This document shows positions 1 to 12,544 of a stretch of 64,000 nt of DNA, piece by piece. Under the pieces are notes generated by a model. That model saw only the letters and a list, made by a program, of their open reading frames with translations, was not told the DNA's origin and ran no database searches. Both the position numbers and the translations under genes were made by a program. Numbering within the stretch: the stretch's first letter is position 1; every line of letters begins with the position of its first letter. The stretch is from Parapristionchus giblindavisi (taxonomy: Eukaryota > Nematoda > Chromadorea > Rhabditida > Diplogasteridae), in assembly GCA_943737045.1 (NCBI GenBank), contig CALSFV010000006.1, forward strand, positions 1,302,001 to 1,366,000, in the 5' to 3' direction.

Positions 1-233
1 ATAATACGATACAGTACTGAGAGAAGATCAAAGAATACAATCACAACAACACATAAACATATTTATTCGGTATCGGTCAATCAATAATTCACTGTATTAC
101 CTTGTGGAGTTTACATCGCTGTAGACCAATCAATATGATGCGTGAAGGCCTCATACTTCTGGAAAGAATCGGTCTGAAACAATAGATATATAATTAAATC
201 CATTATTTTCGTCTTCATCACAAATACAGTATC

Positions 234-466
234 ATAATACGATACAGTACTGAGAGAAGATCAAAGAATACAATCACAACAACACATAAACATATTTATT
301 CGGTATCGGTCAATCAATAATTCACTGTATTACCTTGTGGAGTTTACATCGCTGTAGACCAATCAATATGATGCGTGAAGGCCTCATACTTCTGGAAAGA
401 ATCGGTCTGAAACAATAGATATATAATTAAATCCATTATTTTCGTCTTCATCACAAATACAGTATC
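234..466 (+). repeat. Reference 233 bp monomer (subfamily A)
   Basis: This is a complete monomer identical to the one before it (1-233), so it serves as the type unit. It contains an 8 bp perfect palindrome 'cagtactg' at monomer position 12-19, an ATACAGTA direct repeat at positions 9-16 and 224-231 (18 bp apart across the monomer join), and an 'aggcct' palindrome at 146-151. Both palindromes are kept in nearly every monomer of the window. Confidence 0.95.
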
Positions 467-1398
467 ATAATACGATACAGTACTGAGAGAAGATCAAAGA
501 TTAAAATCATAACAACAGGTAAACATCTTTATTCGATATCGGTCAATCAATAATTCACTGTATTACCTTGTGGAGTTTACATCGCTGTAGACCAATCAAT
601 ATGATGCGTGAAGGCCTCATACTTCTGGAAAGAATCGGTCTGAAACAATAGATATATAATTAAATCCATTATTTTCGTCTTCATCACAAATACAGTTTCA
701 TAATACGATACAGTACTGAGAAAAGATCAAAGATTAAAATCACAACAACACGTAAACATCTTTATTCGATATCGGTCAATCAATAATTCACTGTATTACT
801 TTGTGGAGTTTACATCGCTGTAGACCAATCAATATGATGCGTGAAGGCCTCATACTTCTCGAAAGACTCGGTCTGAAACAATAGATATATAATTAAATCC
901 ATTATTTTCGTCTTCATCACAAATACAGTATCATAATACGATACAGTACTGAGAGAAGATCAAAGAATACAATCACAACAACACATAAACATATTTATTC
1001 GGTATCGGTCAATCAATAATTCACTGTATTACCTTGTGGAGTTTACATCGCTGTAGACCAATCAATATGATGCGTGAAGGCCTCATACTTCTGGAAAGAA
1101 TCGGTCTGAAACAATAGATATATAATTAAATCCATTATTTTCGTCTTCATCACAAATACAGTATCATAATACGATACAGTACTGAGAAAAGATCAAAGAT
1201 TAAAATCACAACAACACGTAAACATCTTTATTCGATATCGGTCAATCAATAATTCACTGTATTACTTTGTGGAGTTTACATCGCTGTAGACCAATCAATA
1301 TGATGCGTGAAGGCCTCATACTTCTGGAAAGAATCGGTCTGAAACAATAGATATATAATTAAATCCATTATTTTCGTCTTCATCACAAATACAGTATC

Positions 1399-1663
1399 AT
1401 AATACGATACAGTACTGAGAGAAGATTTAAGATTAAAATCACAACAACACGTAAACATCTTTATTGGATATCGGTCAATCAATAATTCACTGCATTACCT
1501 TGTGGAGTTTACATCGCAATAATTCACTGTATTACCTAGTTTACATCGCTGTAGACCAATCAATATGATGCGTGAAGGCCTCATACTTCTGGAAAGAATC
1601 GGTCTGAAACAATAGATATATAATTAAATCCATTATTTTCGTCTTCATCACAAATACAGTATC
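1399..1663 (+). repeat. Example of the 265 bp long monomer
   Basis: This is a 233 bp A-type monomer enlarged by a 32 bp insertion at 1,518-1,549. It also carries 'gagaagatttaagatt', which removes the minus-strand TGA found in most monomers. Long monomers also start at 1,897, 2,162, 3,126, 3,857, 4,122, 4,387, 6,531, 7,262, 7,527 and 7,792, and a 259 bp chimera starts at 5,806. Confidence 0.93.
1518..1549 (+). repeat. 32 bp internal partial duplication, copy 1
   Basis: The segment from 'aataattcactg' to 'agtttacatcgc' is a tandem copy of the 37 bp immediately to its left, minus the 5 bp 'tgtgg' ('attacctagttt' instead of 'attaccttgtggagttt'). It also has 'ctgtatt' where the parent copy has 'ctgcatt', so the template was probably a different sub-type or the parent mutated later. 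The same 5 bp loss in every copy indicates one founding event. Confidence 0.93.
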
Positions 1664-2015
1664 ATAATACGATACAGTACTGAGAGAAGATCAAAGAATA
1701 CAATCACAACAACACATAAACATATTTATTCGGTATCGGTCAATCAATAATTCACTGTATTACTTTGTGGAGTTTACATCGCTGTAGACCAATCAATATG
1801 ATGCGTGAAGGCCTCATACTTCTGGAAAGAATCGGTCTGAAACAATAGATATATAATTAAATCCATTATTTTCGTCTTCATCACAAATACAGTATCATAA
1901 TACGATACAGTACTGAGAGAAGATTTAAGATTAAAATCACAACAACACGTAAACATCTTTATTGGATATCGGTCAATCAATAATTCACTGCATTACCTTG
2001 TGGAGTTTACATCGC

Positions 2016-2047
2016 AATAATTCACTGTATTACCTAGTTTACATCGC
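2016..2047 (+). repeat. 32 bp internal partial duplication, copy 2
   Basis: It lies 498 bp from copy 1, inside the 498 bp tandem duplication that also carries 'ttattggatatc'. Confidence 0.92.
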
Positions 2048-2280
2048 TGTAGACCAATCAATATGATGCGTGAAGGCCTCATACTTCTGGAAAGAATCGG
2101 TCTGAAACAATAGATATATAATTAAATCCATTATTTTCGTCTTCATCACAAATACAGTATCATAATACGATACAGTACTGAGAGAAGATTTAAGATTAAA
2201 ATCACAACAACACGTAAACATCTTTATTCGATATCGGTCAATCAATAATTCACTGCATTACCTTGTGGAGTTTACATCGC

Positions 2281-2312
2281 AATAATTCACTGTATTACCT
2301 AGTTTACATCGC
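2281..2312 (+). repeat. 32 bp internal partial duplication, copy 3
   Basis: It lies 265 bp from copy 2, so two long monomers are adjacent here. Confidence 0.92.
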
Positions 2313-3244
2313 TGTAGACCAATCAATATGATGCGTGAAGGCCTCATACTTCTGGAAAGAATCGGTCTGAAACAATAGATATATAATTAAATCCATTATT
2401 TTCGTCTTCATCACAAATACAGTATCATAATACGATACAGTACTGAGAGAAGATCAAAGAATACAATCACAACAACACATAAACATATTTATTCGGTATC
2501 GGTCAATCAATAATTCACTGTATTACCTTGTGGAGTTTACATCGCTGTAGACCAATCAATATGATGCGTGAAGGCCTCATACTTCTCGAAAGACTCGGTC
2601 TGAAACAATAGATATATAATTAAATCCATTATTTTCGTCTTCATCACAAATACAGTATCATAATACGATACAGTACTGAGAGAAGATCAAAGAATACAAT
2701 CACAACAACACATAAACATATTTATTCGGTATCGGTCAATCAATAATTCACTGTATTACCTTGTGGAGTTTACATCGCTGTAGACCAATCAATATGATGC
2801 GTGAAGGCCTCATACTTCTGGAAAGAATCGGTCTGAAACAATAGATATATAATTAAATCCATTATTTACGTCTTCATCACAAATACAGTATCATAATACG
2901 ATACAGTACTGAGAGAAGATCAAAGAATACAATCACAACAACACATAAACATATTTATTCGGTATCGGTCAATCAATAATTCACTGTATTACCTTGTGGA
3001 GTTTACATCGCTGTAGACCAATCAATATGATGCATGAAGGCCTCATACTTCTGGAAAGAATCGGTCTGAAACAATAGATATATAATTAAATCCATTATTT
3101 TCGTCTTCATCACAAATACAGTATCATAATACGATACAGTACTGAGAGAAGATTTAAGATTAAAATCACAACAACACGTAAACATCTTTATTCGATATCG
3201 GTCAATCAATAATTCACTGCATTACCTTGTGGAGTTTACATCGC

Positions 3245-3276
3245 AATAATTCACTGTATTACCTAGTTTACATCGC
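3245..3276 (+). repeat. 32 bp internal partial duplication, copy 4
   Basis: It sits in the first half of the 731 bp three-monomer duplication; its monomer continues into the 'ttttcttcttc' variant. Confidence 0.92.
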
Positions 3277-3975
3277 TGTAGACCAATCAATATGATGCGT
3301 GAAGGCCTCATACTTCTGGAAAGAATCGGTCTGAAACAATAGATATATAATTAAATCCATTATTTTCTTCTTCATCACAAATACAGTATCATAATACGAT
3401 ACAGTACTGAGAGAAGATCAAAGAATACAATCACAACAACACATAAACATATTTATTCGGTATCGGTCAATCAATAATTCACTGTATTACCTTGTGGAGT
3501 TTACATCGCTGTAGACCAATCAATATGATGCGTGAAGGCCTCATACTTCTGGAAAGAATCGGTCTGAAACAATAGATATATAATTAAATCCATTATTTAC
3601 GTCTTCATCACAAATACAGTATCATAATACGATACAGTACTGAGAGAAGATCAAAGAATACAATCACAACAACACATAAACATATTTATTCGGTATCGGT
3701 CAATCAATAATTCACTGTATTACCTTGTGGAGTTTACATCGCTGTAGACCAATCAATATGATGCATGAAGGCCTCATACTTCTGGAAAGAATCGGTCTGA
3801 AACAATAGATATATAATTAAATCCATTATTTTCGTCTTCATCACAAATACAGTATCATAATACGATACAGTACTGAGAGTAGATTTAAGATTAAAATCAC
3901 AACAACACGTAAACATCTTTATTCGATATCGGTCAATCAATAATTCACTGCATTACCTTGTGGAGTTTACATCGC

Positions 3976-4007
3976 AATAATTCACTGTATTACCTAGTTT
4001 ACATCGC
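3976..4007 (+). repeat. 32 bp internal partial duplication, copy 5
   Basis: It lies 731 bp from copy 4 and begins a run of three consecutive 265 bp monomers. Confidence 0.92.
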
Positions 4008-4240
4008 TGTAGACCAATCAATATGATGCGTGAAGGCCTCATACTTCTGGAAAGAATCGGTCTGAAACAATAGATATATAATTAAATCCATTATTTTCGT
4101 CTTCATCACAAATACAGTATCATAATACGATACAGTACTGAGAGAAGATTTAAGATTAAAATCACAACAACACGTAAACATCTTTATTCGATATCGGTCA
4201 ATCAATAATTCACTGCATTACCTTGTGGAGTTTACATCGC

Positions 4241-4272
4241 AATAATTCACTGTATTACCTAGTTTACATCGC
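4241..4272 (+). repeat. 32 bp internal partial duplication, copy 6
   Basis: Middle member of the run of three long monomers; its monomer continues into the 'atcaattatttt' variant. Confidence 0.92.
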
Positions 4273-4505
4273 TGTAGACCAATCAATATGATGCGTGAAG
4301 GCCTCATACTTCTGGAAAGAATCGGTCTGAAACAATAGATATATAATTAAATCAATTATTTTCGTCTTCATCACAAATACAGTATCATAATACGATACAG
4401 TACTGAGAGTAGATTTAAGATTAAAATCACAACAACACGTAAACATCTTTATTCGATATCGGTCAATCAATAATTCACTGCATTACCTTGTGGAGTTTAC
4501 ATCGC

Positions 4506-4537
4506 AATAATTCACTGTATTACCTAGTTTACATCGC
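4506..4537 (+). repeat. 32 bp internal partial duplication, copy 7
   Basis: Last member of the run in block A1, one monomer before the A/B junction. Confidence 0.92.
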
Positions 4538-4785
4538 TGTAGACCAATCAATATGATGCGTGAAGGCCTCATACTTCTGGAAAGAATCGGTCTGAAACAA
4601 TAGATATATAATTAAATCCATTATTTTCGTCTTCATCACAAATACAGTATCATAATACGATACAGTACTGAGAAAAGATCAAAGATTAAAATCACAACAA
4701 CACGTAAACATCTTTATTCGATATCGGTCAATCAATAATTCACTGCATTACCTTGTGGAGTTTACATCGCTGTAGACCAATCAAT

Positions 4786-5918
4786 ATGAGGAGCGAACGG
4801 CCTCATACTTCTCGAAAGACTCGGTCTGAAACAATAGATATATAATTAAATCCATTATATTCGTCTTCATCACAAATAGAGTATCATTATACGATATAGT
4901 ACTGAGAGAAGATCAAAGATCACAACAACACATAAACATCTTTATTCGATATCGATCAATCAATAATTCACAGTATTATCTTGTGGAGTTTACATCGCTG
5001 TAGATCAATAAATATGATGCGTGAAGGCCTCATACTTCTCGAAAGACTCGGTCTGAAAATATAGATATATAATTAAATCCATTATATTCGTCTTCATCAC
5101 AAATAGAGTATCATTATACGATATAGTACTGAGAGAAGATCAAAGATCACAACAACACATAAACATCTTTATTCGATATCGATCAATCAATAATTCACTG
5201 TATTACCTTGTGGAGTTTACATCGCTGTAGATCAATAAATATGATGCGTGAAGGCCTCATACTTCTCGAAAGACTCGGTCTGAAACAATCAATATATAAT
5301 TAAATCCGTTATTTTCGTCCTCATCACAAATACAGTATCATAATACGATACAGTACTGAGAGAAGATCAAAGATTAAAATCACAACAACACATAAACATC
5401 TTTATTCGGTATCGGTCAATCAATAATTCACTGCATTACCTTGTGGAGTTTATATCGCTGTAGACCAATCAATATGAGGAGTGAAGGCCTCATGCTTCTC
5501 GAAAGACTCGGTCTGAAACAATAGATATATAATTAAATCCATTATTTTCGTCTTCATCACAAATACAGTATCATAATACGATACAGTACTGAGAGAAGAT
5601 CAAAGATTAAAATCACAACAGCACGTAAACATCTTTATTCGATATCGGTCAATCAATAATTCACTGCATTACCTTGTGGAGTTTACATCGCTGAAGATCA
5701 ATAAATATGATGCGTGAAGGCCTCATACTTCTCGAAAGACTCGGTCTGAAACTATTGATATATAATTAAATCCATTATATTCGTCTTCATCACAAATAGA
5801 GTATCATTATACGATATAGTACTGAGAGAAGATCAAAGATCACAACAACACATAAACATCTTTATTCGATATCGATCAATCAATAATTCACTGTATTACC
5901 TTGTGGAGTTTACATCGC
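4786..5918. repeat. Satellite block B island between two A blocks
   Basis: At about 4,788 the sequence switches from 'tgatgcg' to 'tgaggagcg' and from 'ctggaaagaatcgg' to 'ctcgaaagactcgg', and 227 bp monomers appear (4,886-5,112, 5,113-5,339). The 227 bp form lacks 6 bp: 'agatcacaac' replaces 'agattaaaatcacaac'. The junction monomer carries an extra base, 'gaacggcct' at 4,795-4,803, instead of 'gaaggcct', making it 234 bp. The same one-base insertion recurs at 8,200, showing that this junction was duplicated. Other B markers are 'gtagatcaataaat', 'ccgttattttcgtcc' and 'gctgaagatc'. No gene is seen. Confidence 0.88.
4886..5112 (+). repeat. Example of the 227 bp short monomer
   Basis: It is shorter than the 233 bp form by the 6 bp missing from 'agat(taaaat)cacaac'. 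Further linked differences are 'attatacgatatag' at the start and 'ttcgatatcgatcaatc', which holds the 10 bp perfect palindrome TCGATATCGA. Short monomers of this kind recur throughout blocks B, B' and C and set the 693, 1,386 and 1,613 bp multimer lengths. Confidence 0.92.
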
Positions 5919-5950
5919 AATAATTCACTGTATTACCTAGTTTACATCGC
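5919..5950 (+). repeat. 32 bp internal partial duplication, copy 8, at a B/A junction
   Basis: The left half of this monomer is a 227 bp B type and the right half is A type. The switch falls at or just left of the insertion, so this is the recombination seam between block B and the second A block. The equivalent place at 9,324 has no insertion. Confidence 0.9.
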
Positions 5951-6649
5951 TGTAGACCAATCAATATGATGCGTGAAGGCCTCATACTTCTGGAAAGAAT
6001 CGGTCTGAAACAATAGATATATAATTAAATCCATTATTTTCGTCTTCATCACAAATACAGTATCATAATACGATACAGTACTGAGAGAAGATCAAAGAAT
6101 ACAATCACAACAACACATAAACATATTTATTCGGTATCGGTCAATCAATAATTCACTGTATTACCTTGTGGAGTTTACATCGCTGTAGACCAATCAATAT
6201 GATGCGTGAAGGCCTCATACTTCTGGAAAGAATCGGTCTGAAACAATAGATATATAATTAAATCCATTATTTACGTCTTCATCACAAATACAGTATCATA
6301 ATACGATACAGTACTGAGAGAAGATCAAAGAATACAATCACAACAACACATAAACATATTTATTCGGTATCGGTCAATCAATAATTCACTGTATTACCTT
6401 GTGGAGTTTACATCGCTGTAGACCAATCAATATGATGCATGAAGGCCTCATACTTCTGGAAAGAATCGGTCTGAAACAATAGATATATAATTAAATCCAT
6501 TATTTTCGTCTTCATCACAAATACAGTATCATAATACGATACAGTACTGAGAGAAGATTTAAGATTAAAATCACAACAACACGTAAACATCTTTATTCGA
6601 TATCGGTCAATCAATAATTCACTGCATTACCTTGTGGAGTTTACATCGC

Positions 6650-6681
6650 AATAATTCACTGTATTACCTAGTTTACATCGC
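6650..6681 (+). repeat. 32 bp internal partial duplication, copy 9
   Basis: Counterpart of copy 4 at +3,405 bp. Confidence 0.92.
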
Positions 6682-7380
6682 TGTAGACCAATCAATATGA
6701 TGCGTGAAGGCCTCATACTTCTGGAAAGAATCGGTCTGAAACAATAGATATATAATTAAATCCATTATTTTCTTCTTCATCACAAATACAGTATCATAAT
6801 ACGATACAGTACTGAGAGAAGATCAAAGAATACAATCACAACAACACATAAACATATTTATTCGGTATCGGTCAATCAATAATTCACTGTATTACCTTGT
6901 GGAGTTTACATCGCTGTAGACCAATCAATATGATGCGTGAAGGCCTCATACTTCTGGAAAGAATCGGTCTGAAACAATAGATATATAATTAAATCCATTA
7001 TTTACGTCTTCATCACAAATACAGTATCATAATACGATACAGTACTGAGAGAAGATCAAAGAATACAATCACAACAACACATAAACATATTTATTCGGTA
7101 TCGGTCAATCAATAATTCACTGTATTACCTTGTGGAGTTTACATCGCTGTAGACCAATCAATATGATGCATGAAGGCCTCATACTTCTGGAAAGAATCGG
7201 TCTGAAACAATAGATATATAATTAAATCCATTATTTTCGTCTTCATCACAAATACAGTATCATAATACGATACAGTACTGAGAGAAGATTTAAGATTAAA
7301 ATCACAACAACACGTAAACATCTTTATTCGATATCGGTCAATCAATAATTCACTGCATTACCTTGTGGAGTTTACATCGC

Positions 7381-7412
7381 AATAATTCACTGTATTACCT
7401 AGTTTACATCGC
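7381..7412 (+). repeat. 32 bp internal partial duplication, copy 10
   Basis: Counterpart of copy 5 at +3,405 bp. Confidence 0.92.
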
Positions 7413-7645
7413 TGTAGACCAATCAATATGATGCGTGAAGGCCTCATACTTCTGGAAAGAATCGGTCTGAAACAATAGATATATAATTAAATCCATTATT
7501 TTCGTCTTCATCACAAATACAGTATCATAATACGATACAGTACTGAGAGAAGATTTAAGATTAAAATCACAACAACACGTAAACATCTTTATTCGATATC
7601 GGTCAATCAATAATTCACTGCATTACCTTGTGGAGTTTACATCGC

Positions 7646-7677
7646 AATAATTCACTGTATTACCTAGTTTACATCGC
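7646..7677 (+). repeat. 32 bp internal partial duplication, copy 11
   Basis: Counterpart of copy 6 at +3,405 bp. Confidence 0.92.
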
Positions 7678-7910
7678 TGTAGACCAATCAATATGATGCG
7701 TGAAGGCCTCATACTTCTGGAAAGAATCGGTCTGAAACAATAGATATATAATTAAATCAATTATTTTCGTCTTCATCACAAATACAGTATCATAATACGA
7801 TACAGTACTGAGAGTAGATTTAAGATTAAAATCACAACAACACGTAAACATCTTTATTCGATATCGGTCAATCAATAATTCACTGCATTACCTTGTGGAG
7901 TTTACATCGC

Positions 7911-7942
7911 AATAATTCACTGTATTACCTAGTTTACATCGC
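7911..7942 (+). repeat. 32 bp internal partial duplication, copy 12 (last in window)
   Basis: Counterpart of copy 7 at +3,405 bp. No further copy is seen in the remaining 56 kb. Confidence 0.92.
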
Positions 7943-8977
7943 TGTAGACCAATCAATATGATGCGTGAAGGCCTCATACTTCTGGAAAGAATCGGTCTGA
8001 AACAATAGATATATAATTAAATCCATTATTTTCGTCTTCATCACAAATACAGTATCATAATACGATACAGTACTGAGAAAAGATCAAAGATTAAAATCAC
8101 AACAACACGTAAACATCTTTATTCGATATCGGTCAATCAATAATTCACTGCATTACCTTGTGGAGTTTACATCGCTGTAGACCAATCAATATGAGGAGCG
8201 AACGGCCTCATACTTCTCGAAAGACTCGGTCTGAAACAATAGATATATAATTAAATCCATTATATTCGTCTTCATCACAAATAGAGTATCATTATACGAT
8301 ATAGTACTGAGAGAAGATCAAAGATCACAACAACACATAAACATCTTTATTCGATATCGATCAATCAATAATTCACAGTATTATCTTGTGGAGTTTACAT
8401 CGCTGTAGATCAATAAATATGATGCGTGAAGGCCTCATACTTCTCGAAAGACTCGGTCTGAAAATATAGATATATAATTAAATCCATTATATTCGTCTTC
8501 ATCACAAATAGAGTATCATTATACGATATAGTACTGAGAGAAGATCAAAGATCACAACAACACATAAACATCTTTATTCGATATCGATCAATCAATAATT
8601 CACTGTATTACCTTGTGGAGTTTACATCGCTGTAGATCAATAAATATGATGCGTGAAGGCCTCATACTTCTCGAAAGACTCGGTCTGAAACAATCAATAT
8701 ATAATTAAATCCGTTATTTTCGTCCTCATCACAAATACAGTATCATAATACGATACAGTACTGAGAGAAGATCAAAGATTAAAATCACAACAACACATAA
8801 ACATCTTTATTCGGTATCGGTCAATCAATAATTCACTGCATTACCTTGTGGAGTTTATATCGCTGTAGACCAATCAATATGAGGAGTGAAGGCCTCATGC
8901 TTCTCGAAAGACTCGGTCTGAAACAATAGATATATAATTAAATCCATTATTTTCGTCTTCATCACAAATACAGTATC

Positions 8978-11749
8978 ATAATACGATACAGTACTGAGAG
9001 AAGATCAAAGATTAAAATCACAACAGCACGTAAACATCTTTATTCGATATCGGTCAATCAATAATTCACTGCATTACCTTGTGGAGTTTACATCGCTGAA
9101 GATCAATAAATATGATGCGTGAAGGCCTCATACTTCTCGAAAGACTCGGTCTGAAACTATTGATATATAATTAAATCCATTATATTCGTCTTCATCACAA
9201 ATAGAGTATCATTATACGATATAGTACTGAGAGAAGATCAAAGATCACAACAACACATAAACATCTTTATTCGATATCGATCAATCAATAATTCACTGTA
9301 TTACCTTGTGGAGTTTACATCGCTGTAGATCAATAAATATGATGCGTGAAGGCCTCATACTTCTCGAAAGACTCGGTCTGAAACAATCGATATATAATTA
9401 AATCCGTTATTTTCGTCCTCATCACAAATACAGTATCATAATACGATACAGTACTGAGAGAAGATCAAAGATTAAAATCACAACAACACATAAACATCTT
9501 TATTCGGTATCGATCAATCAATAATTCACTGTATTACATTGTGGAGTTTACATCGCTGTAGACCAATCAATATGAGGAGCGAAGGCCTCATACTTCTCGA
9601 AAGACTCGGTCTGAAACAATAGATATATAATTAAATCCATTATTTTCGTCTTCATCACAAATACAGTATCATAATACGATACAGTACTGAGAGAAGATCA
9701 AAGATTAAAATCACAACAACACATAAACATCTTTATTCGGTATCGGTCAAACAATAATTCACTGTATTACCTTGTGGAGTTTACATCGCTGTAGGCCAAT
9801 CAATATGAGGAGCGAAGGCCTCATACTTCTCGAAAGACTCGGTCTGAAACAATAGATATATAATTAAATCCATTATTTTCGTCTTCATCACAAATACAGT
9901 ATCATAATACGATACAGTACTGAGAGAAGATCAAAGATTAAAATCACAACAGCACGTAAACATCTTTATTCGATATCGGTCAATCAATAATTCACTGCAT
10001 TACCTTGTGGAGTTTACATCGCTGAAGATCAATAAATATGATGCGTGAAGGCCTCATACTTCTCGAAAGACTCGGTCTGAAACTATTGATATATAATTAA
10101 ATCCATTATATTCGTCTTCATCACAAATAGAGTATCATTATACGATATAGTACTGAGAGAAGATCAAAGATCACAACAACACATAAACATCTTTATTCGA
10201 TATCGATCAATCAATAATTCACTGTATTACCTTGTGGAGTTTACATCGCTGTAGATCAATAGATATGATGCGTGAAGGCCTCATACTTCTCGAAAGACTC
10301 GGTCTGAAACAATCGATATATAATTAAATCCGTTATTTTCGTCCTCATCACAAATACAGTATCATAATACGATACAGTACTGAGAGAAGATCAAAGATTA
10401 AAATCACAACAGCACGTAAACATCTTTATTCGATATCGGTCAATCAATAATTCACTGCATTACCTTGTGGAGTTTACATCGCTGAAGATCAATAAATATG
10501 ATGCGTGAAGGCCTCATACTTCTCGAAAGACTCGGTCTGAAACTATTGATATATAATTAAATCCATTATATTCGTCTTCATCACAAATAGAGTATCATTA
10601 TACGATATAGTACTGAGAGAAGATCAAAGATCACAACAACACATAAACATCTTTATTCGATATCGATCAATCAATAATTCACTGTATTACCTTGTGGAGT
10701 TTACATCGCTGTAGATCAATAAATATGATGCGTGAAGGCCTCATACTTCTCGAAAGACTCGGTCTGAAACAATCGATATATAATTAAATCCGTTATTTTC
10801 GTCCTCATCACAAATACAGTATCATAATACGATACAGTACTGAGAGAAGATCAAAGATTAAAATCACAACAACACATAAACATCTTTATTCGGTATCGAT
10901 CAATCAATAATTCACTGTATTACATTGTGGAGTTTACATCGCTGTAGACCAATCAATATGAGGAGCGAAGGCCTCATACTTCTCGAAAGACTCGGTCTGA
11001 AACAATAGATATATAATTAAATCCATTATTTTCGTCTTCATCACAAATACAGTATCATAATACGATACAGTACTGAGAGAAGATCAAAGATTAAAATCAC
11101 AACAACACATAAACATCTTTATTCGGTATCGGTCAATCAATAATTCACTGTATTACCTTGTGGAGTTTACATCGCTGTAGGCCAATCAATATGAGGAGCG
11201 AAGGCCTCATACTTCTCGAAAGACTCGGTCTGAAACAATAGATATATAATTAAATCCATTATTTTCGTCTTCATCACAAATACAGTATCATAATACGATA
11301 CAGTACTGAGAGAAGATCAAAGATTAAAATCACAACAGCACGTAAACATCTTTATTCGATATCGGTCAATCAATAATTCACTGCATTACCTTGTGGAGTT
11401 TACATCGCTGAAGATCAATAAATATGATGCGTGAAGGCCTCATACTTCTCGAAAGACTCGGTCTGAAACTATTGATATATAATTAAATCCATTATATTCG
11501 TCTTCATCACAAATAGAGTATCATTATACGATATAGTACTGAGAGAAGATCAAAGATCACAACAACACATAAACATCTTTATTCGATATCGATCAATCAA
11601 TAATTCACTGTATTACCTTGTGGAGTTTACATCGCTGTAGATCAATAGATATGATGCGTGAAGGCCTCATACTTCTCGAAAGACTCGGTCTGAAACAATC
11701 GATATATAATTAAATCCGTTATTTTCGTCCTCATCACAAATACAGTATC
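8978..11749 (+). repeat. Tandem pair of a 1,386 bp six-monomer unit
   Basis: Monomers starting 8,978, 9,211, 9,438, 9,671, 9,904 and 10,137 (233, 227, 233, 233, 233, 227 bp) are followed by 10,364, 10,597, 10,824, 11,057, 11,290 and 11,523 with the same lengths and variant order. One difference seen is 'gtcaaacaat' at 9,751 against 'gtcaatcaat' at 11,137. The monomer at 11,750 no longer matches. Confidence 0.88.
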
Positions 11750-12544
11750 ATAATACGATACAGTACTGAGAGAAGATCAAAGATTAAAATCACAACAACA
11801 CATAAACATCTTTATTCGATATCGATCAATCAATAATTCACTGTATTACCTTGTGGAGTTTACATCGCTGTAGATCAATCAATATGAGGAGCGAAGGCCT
11901 CATACTTCTCGAAAGATTCGGTCTGAAACAATAGATATATAATTAAATCCATTATTTTCGTCCTCATCACAAATACAGTATCATAATACGATACAGTACT
12001 GAGAGAAGATCAAAGATTAAAATCACAACAACACATAAACATCTTTATTCGGTATCGATCAATCAATAATTCACTGTATTACATTGTGGAGTTTATATCG
12101 CTGTAGACCAATCAATATGAGGAGTGAAGGCCTCATGCTTCTCGAAAGACTCGGTCTGAAACAATAGATATATAATTAAATCCATTATATTCGTCTTCAT
12201 CACAAATAGAGTATCATTATACGATACAGTACTGAGAGAAGATCAAAGATCACAACAACACATAAACATCTTTATTCGGTATCGGTCAAACAATAATTCA
12301 CTGTATTACCTTGTGGAGTTTACATCGCTGTAGGCCAATCAATATGAGGAGCGAAGGCCTCATACTTCTCGAAAGACTCGGTCTGAAACAATAGATATAT
12401 AATTAAATCCATTATTTTCGTCTTCATCACAAATACAGTATCATAATACGATACAGTACTGAGAGAAGATCAAAGATTAAAATCACAACAGCACGTAAAC
12501 ATCTTTATTCGATATCGGTCAATCAATAATTCACTGCATTACCT

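Larger units (their letters stand above)
1..4785. repeat. Satellite block A1 (subfamily A monomers)
   Basis: Subfamily A is marked by 'ctggaaagaatcgg' where all other blocks have 'ctcgaaagactcgg', and by 'tgatgcgtgaagg' after 'caatca'. Two sub-types alternate: one with 'caaagaatacaatc' and 'catatttattcgg', the other with 'aagattaaaatc' and 'catctttattcg'. Monomers 1-233 and 234-466 are identical. Seven of the monomers here are 265 bp because of a 32 bp internal duplication. A 498 bp step (1,276 to 1,774) carries a shared private 'ttattggatatc' variant, and a 731 bp step (2,660 to 3,391) repeats three monomers. No gene or other element is seen in this block. Confidence 0.93.
2660..5918 (+). 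repeat. ~3.26 kb segmental repeat, left copy
   Basis: It contains A-type monomers, the A/B junction and the B island, in the same order and with the same private variants as 6,065-9,323. Matching landmarks at a constant 3,405 bp include 'gatgcatgaagg' (3,032 and 6,437 region), 'ttttcttcttc', the four 32 bp insertions, 'gaacggcct' and 'caatcaatatat' near 5,287. Within it, 2,660-3,390 and 3,391-4,121 are themselves near-identical (731 bp). Confidence 0.9.
5919..8190. repeat. Satellite block A2 (second copy of subfamily A)
   Basis: Monomers from 6,065 onward match those from 2,660 onward at a constant 3,405 bp offset, including 'ttatttacgtc' (6,266), 'gatgcatgaagg' (6,434), 'ttttcttcttc' and four 32 bp insertions. 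The block starts at a chimeric 259 bp monomer (5,806-6,064) whose first half is a 227-type B monomer and whose second half is A. It ends at the duplicated A/B junction with 'gaacggcct' at 8,200. Confidence 0.9.
6065..9323 (+). repeat. ~3.26 kb segmental repeat, right copy
   Basis: This is the right copy of 2,660-5,918 at +3,405 bp. Identity is lost at 9,324, where the left copy runs into a 32 bp insertion while this copy continues as a normal B monomer ('gctgtagatcaataaat'). Confidence 0.9.

Noticed and set aside
294..301. AATAAA polyadenylation signal on the minus strand ('tttatt' on +)
   Set aside because: A single hexamer in AT-rich sequence with no associated gene; treated as chance.
418..433. 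TATA-like 'gatatataattaaatc' as a promoter in each monomer
   Set aside because: An AT-rich stretch in a 34% GC repeat is expected to contain TATA-like strings; no initiator, gene or transcript evidence supports it.
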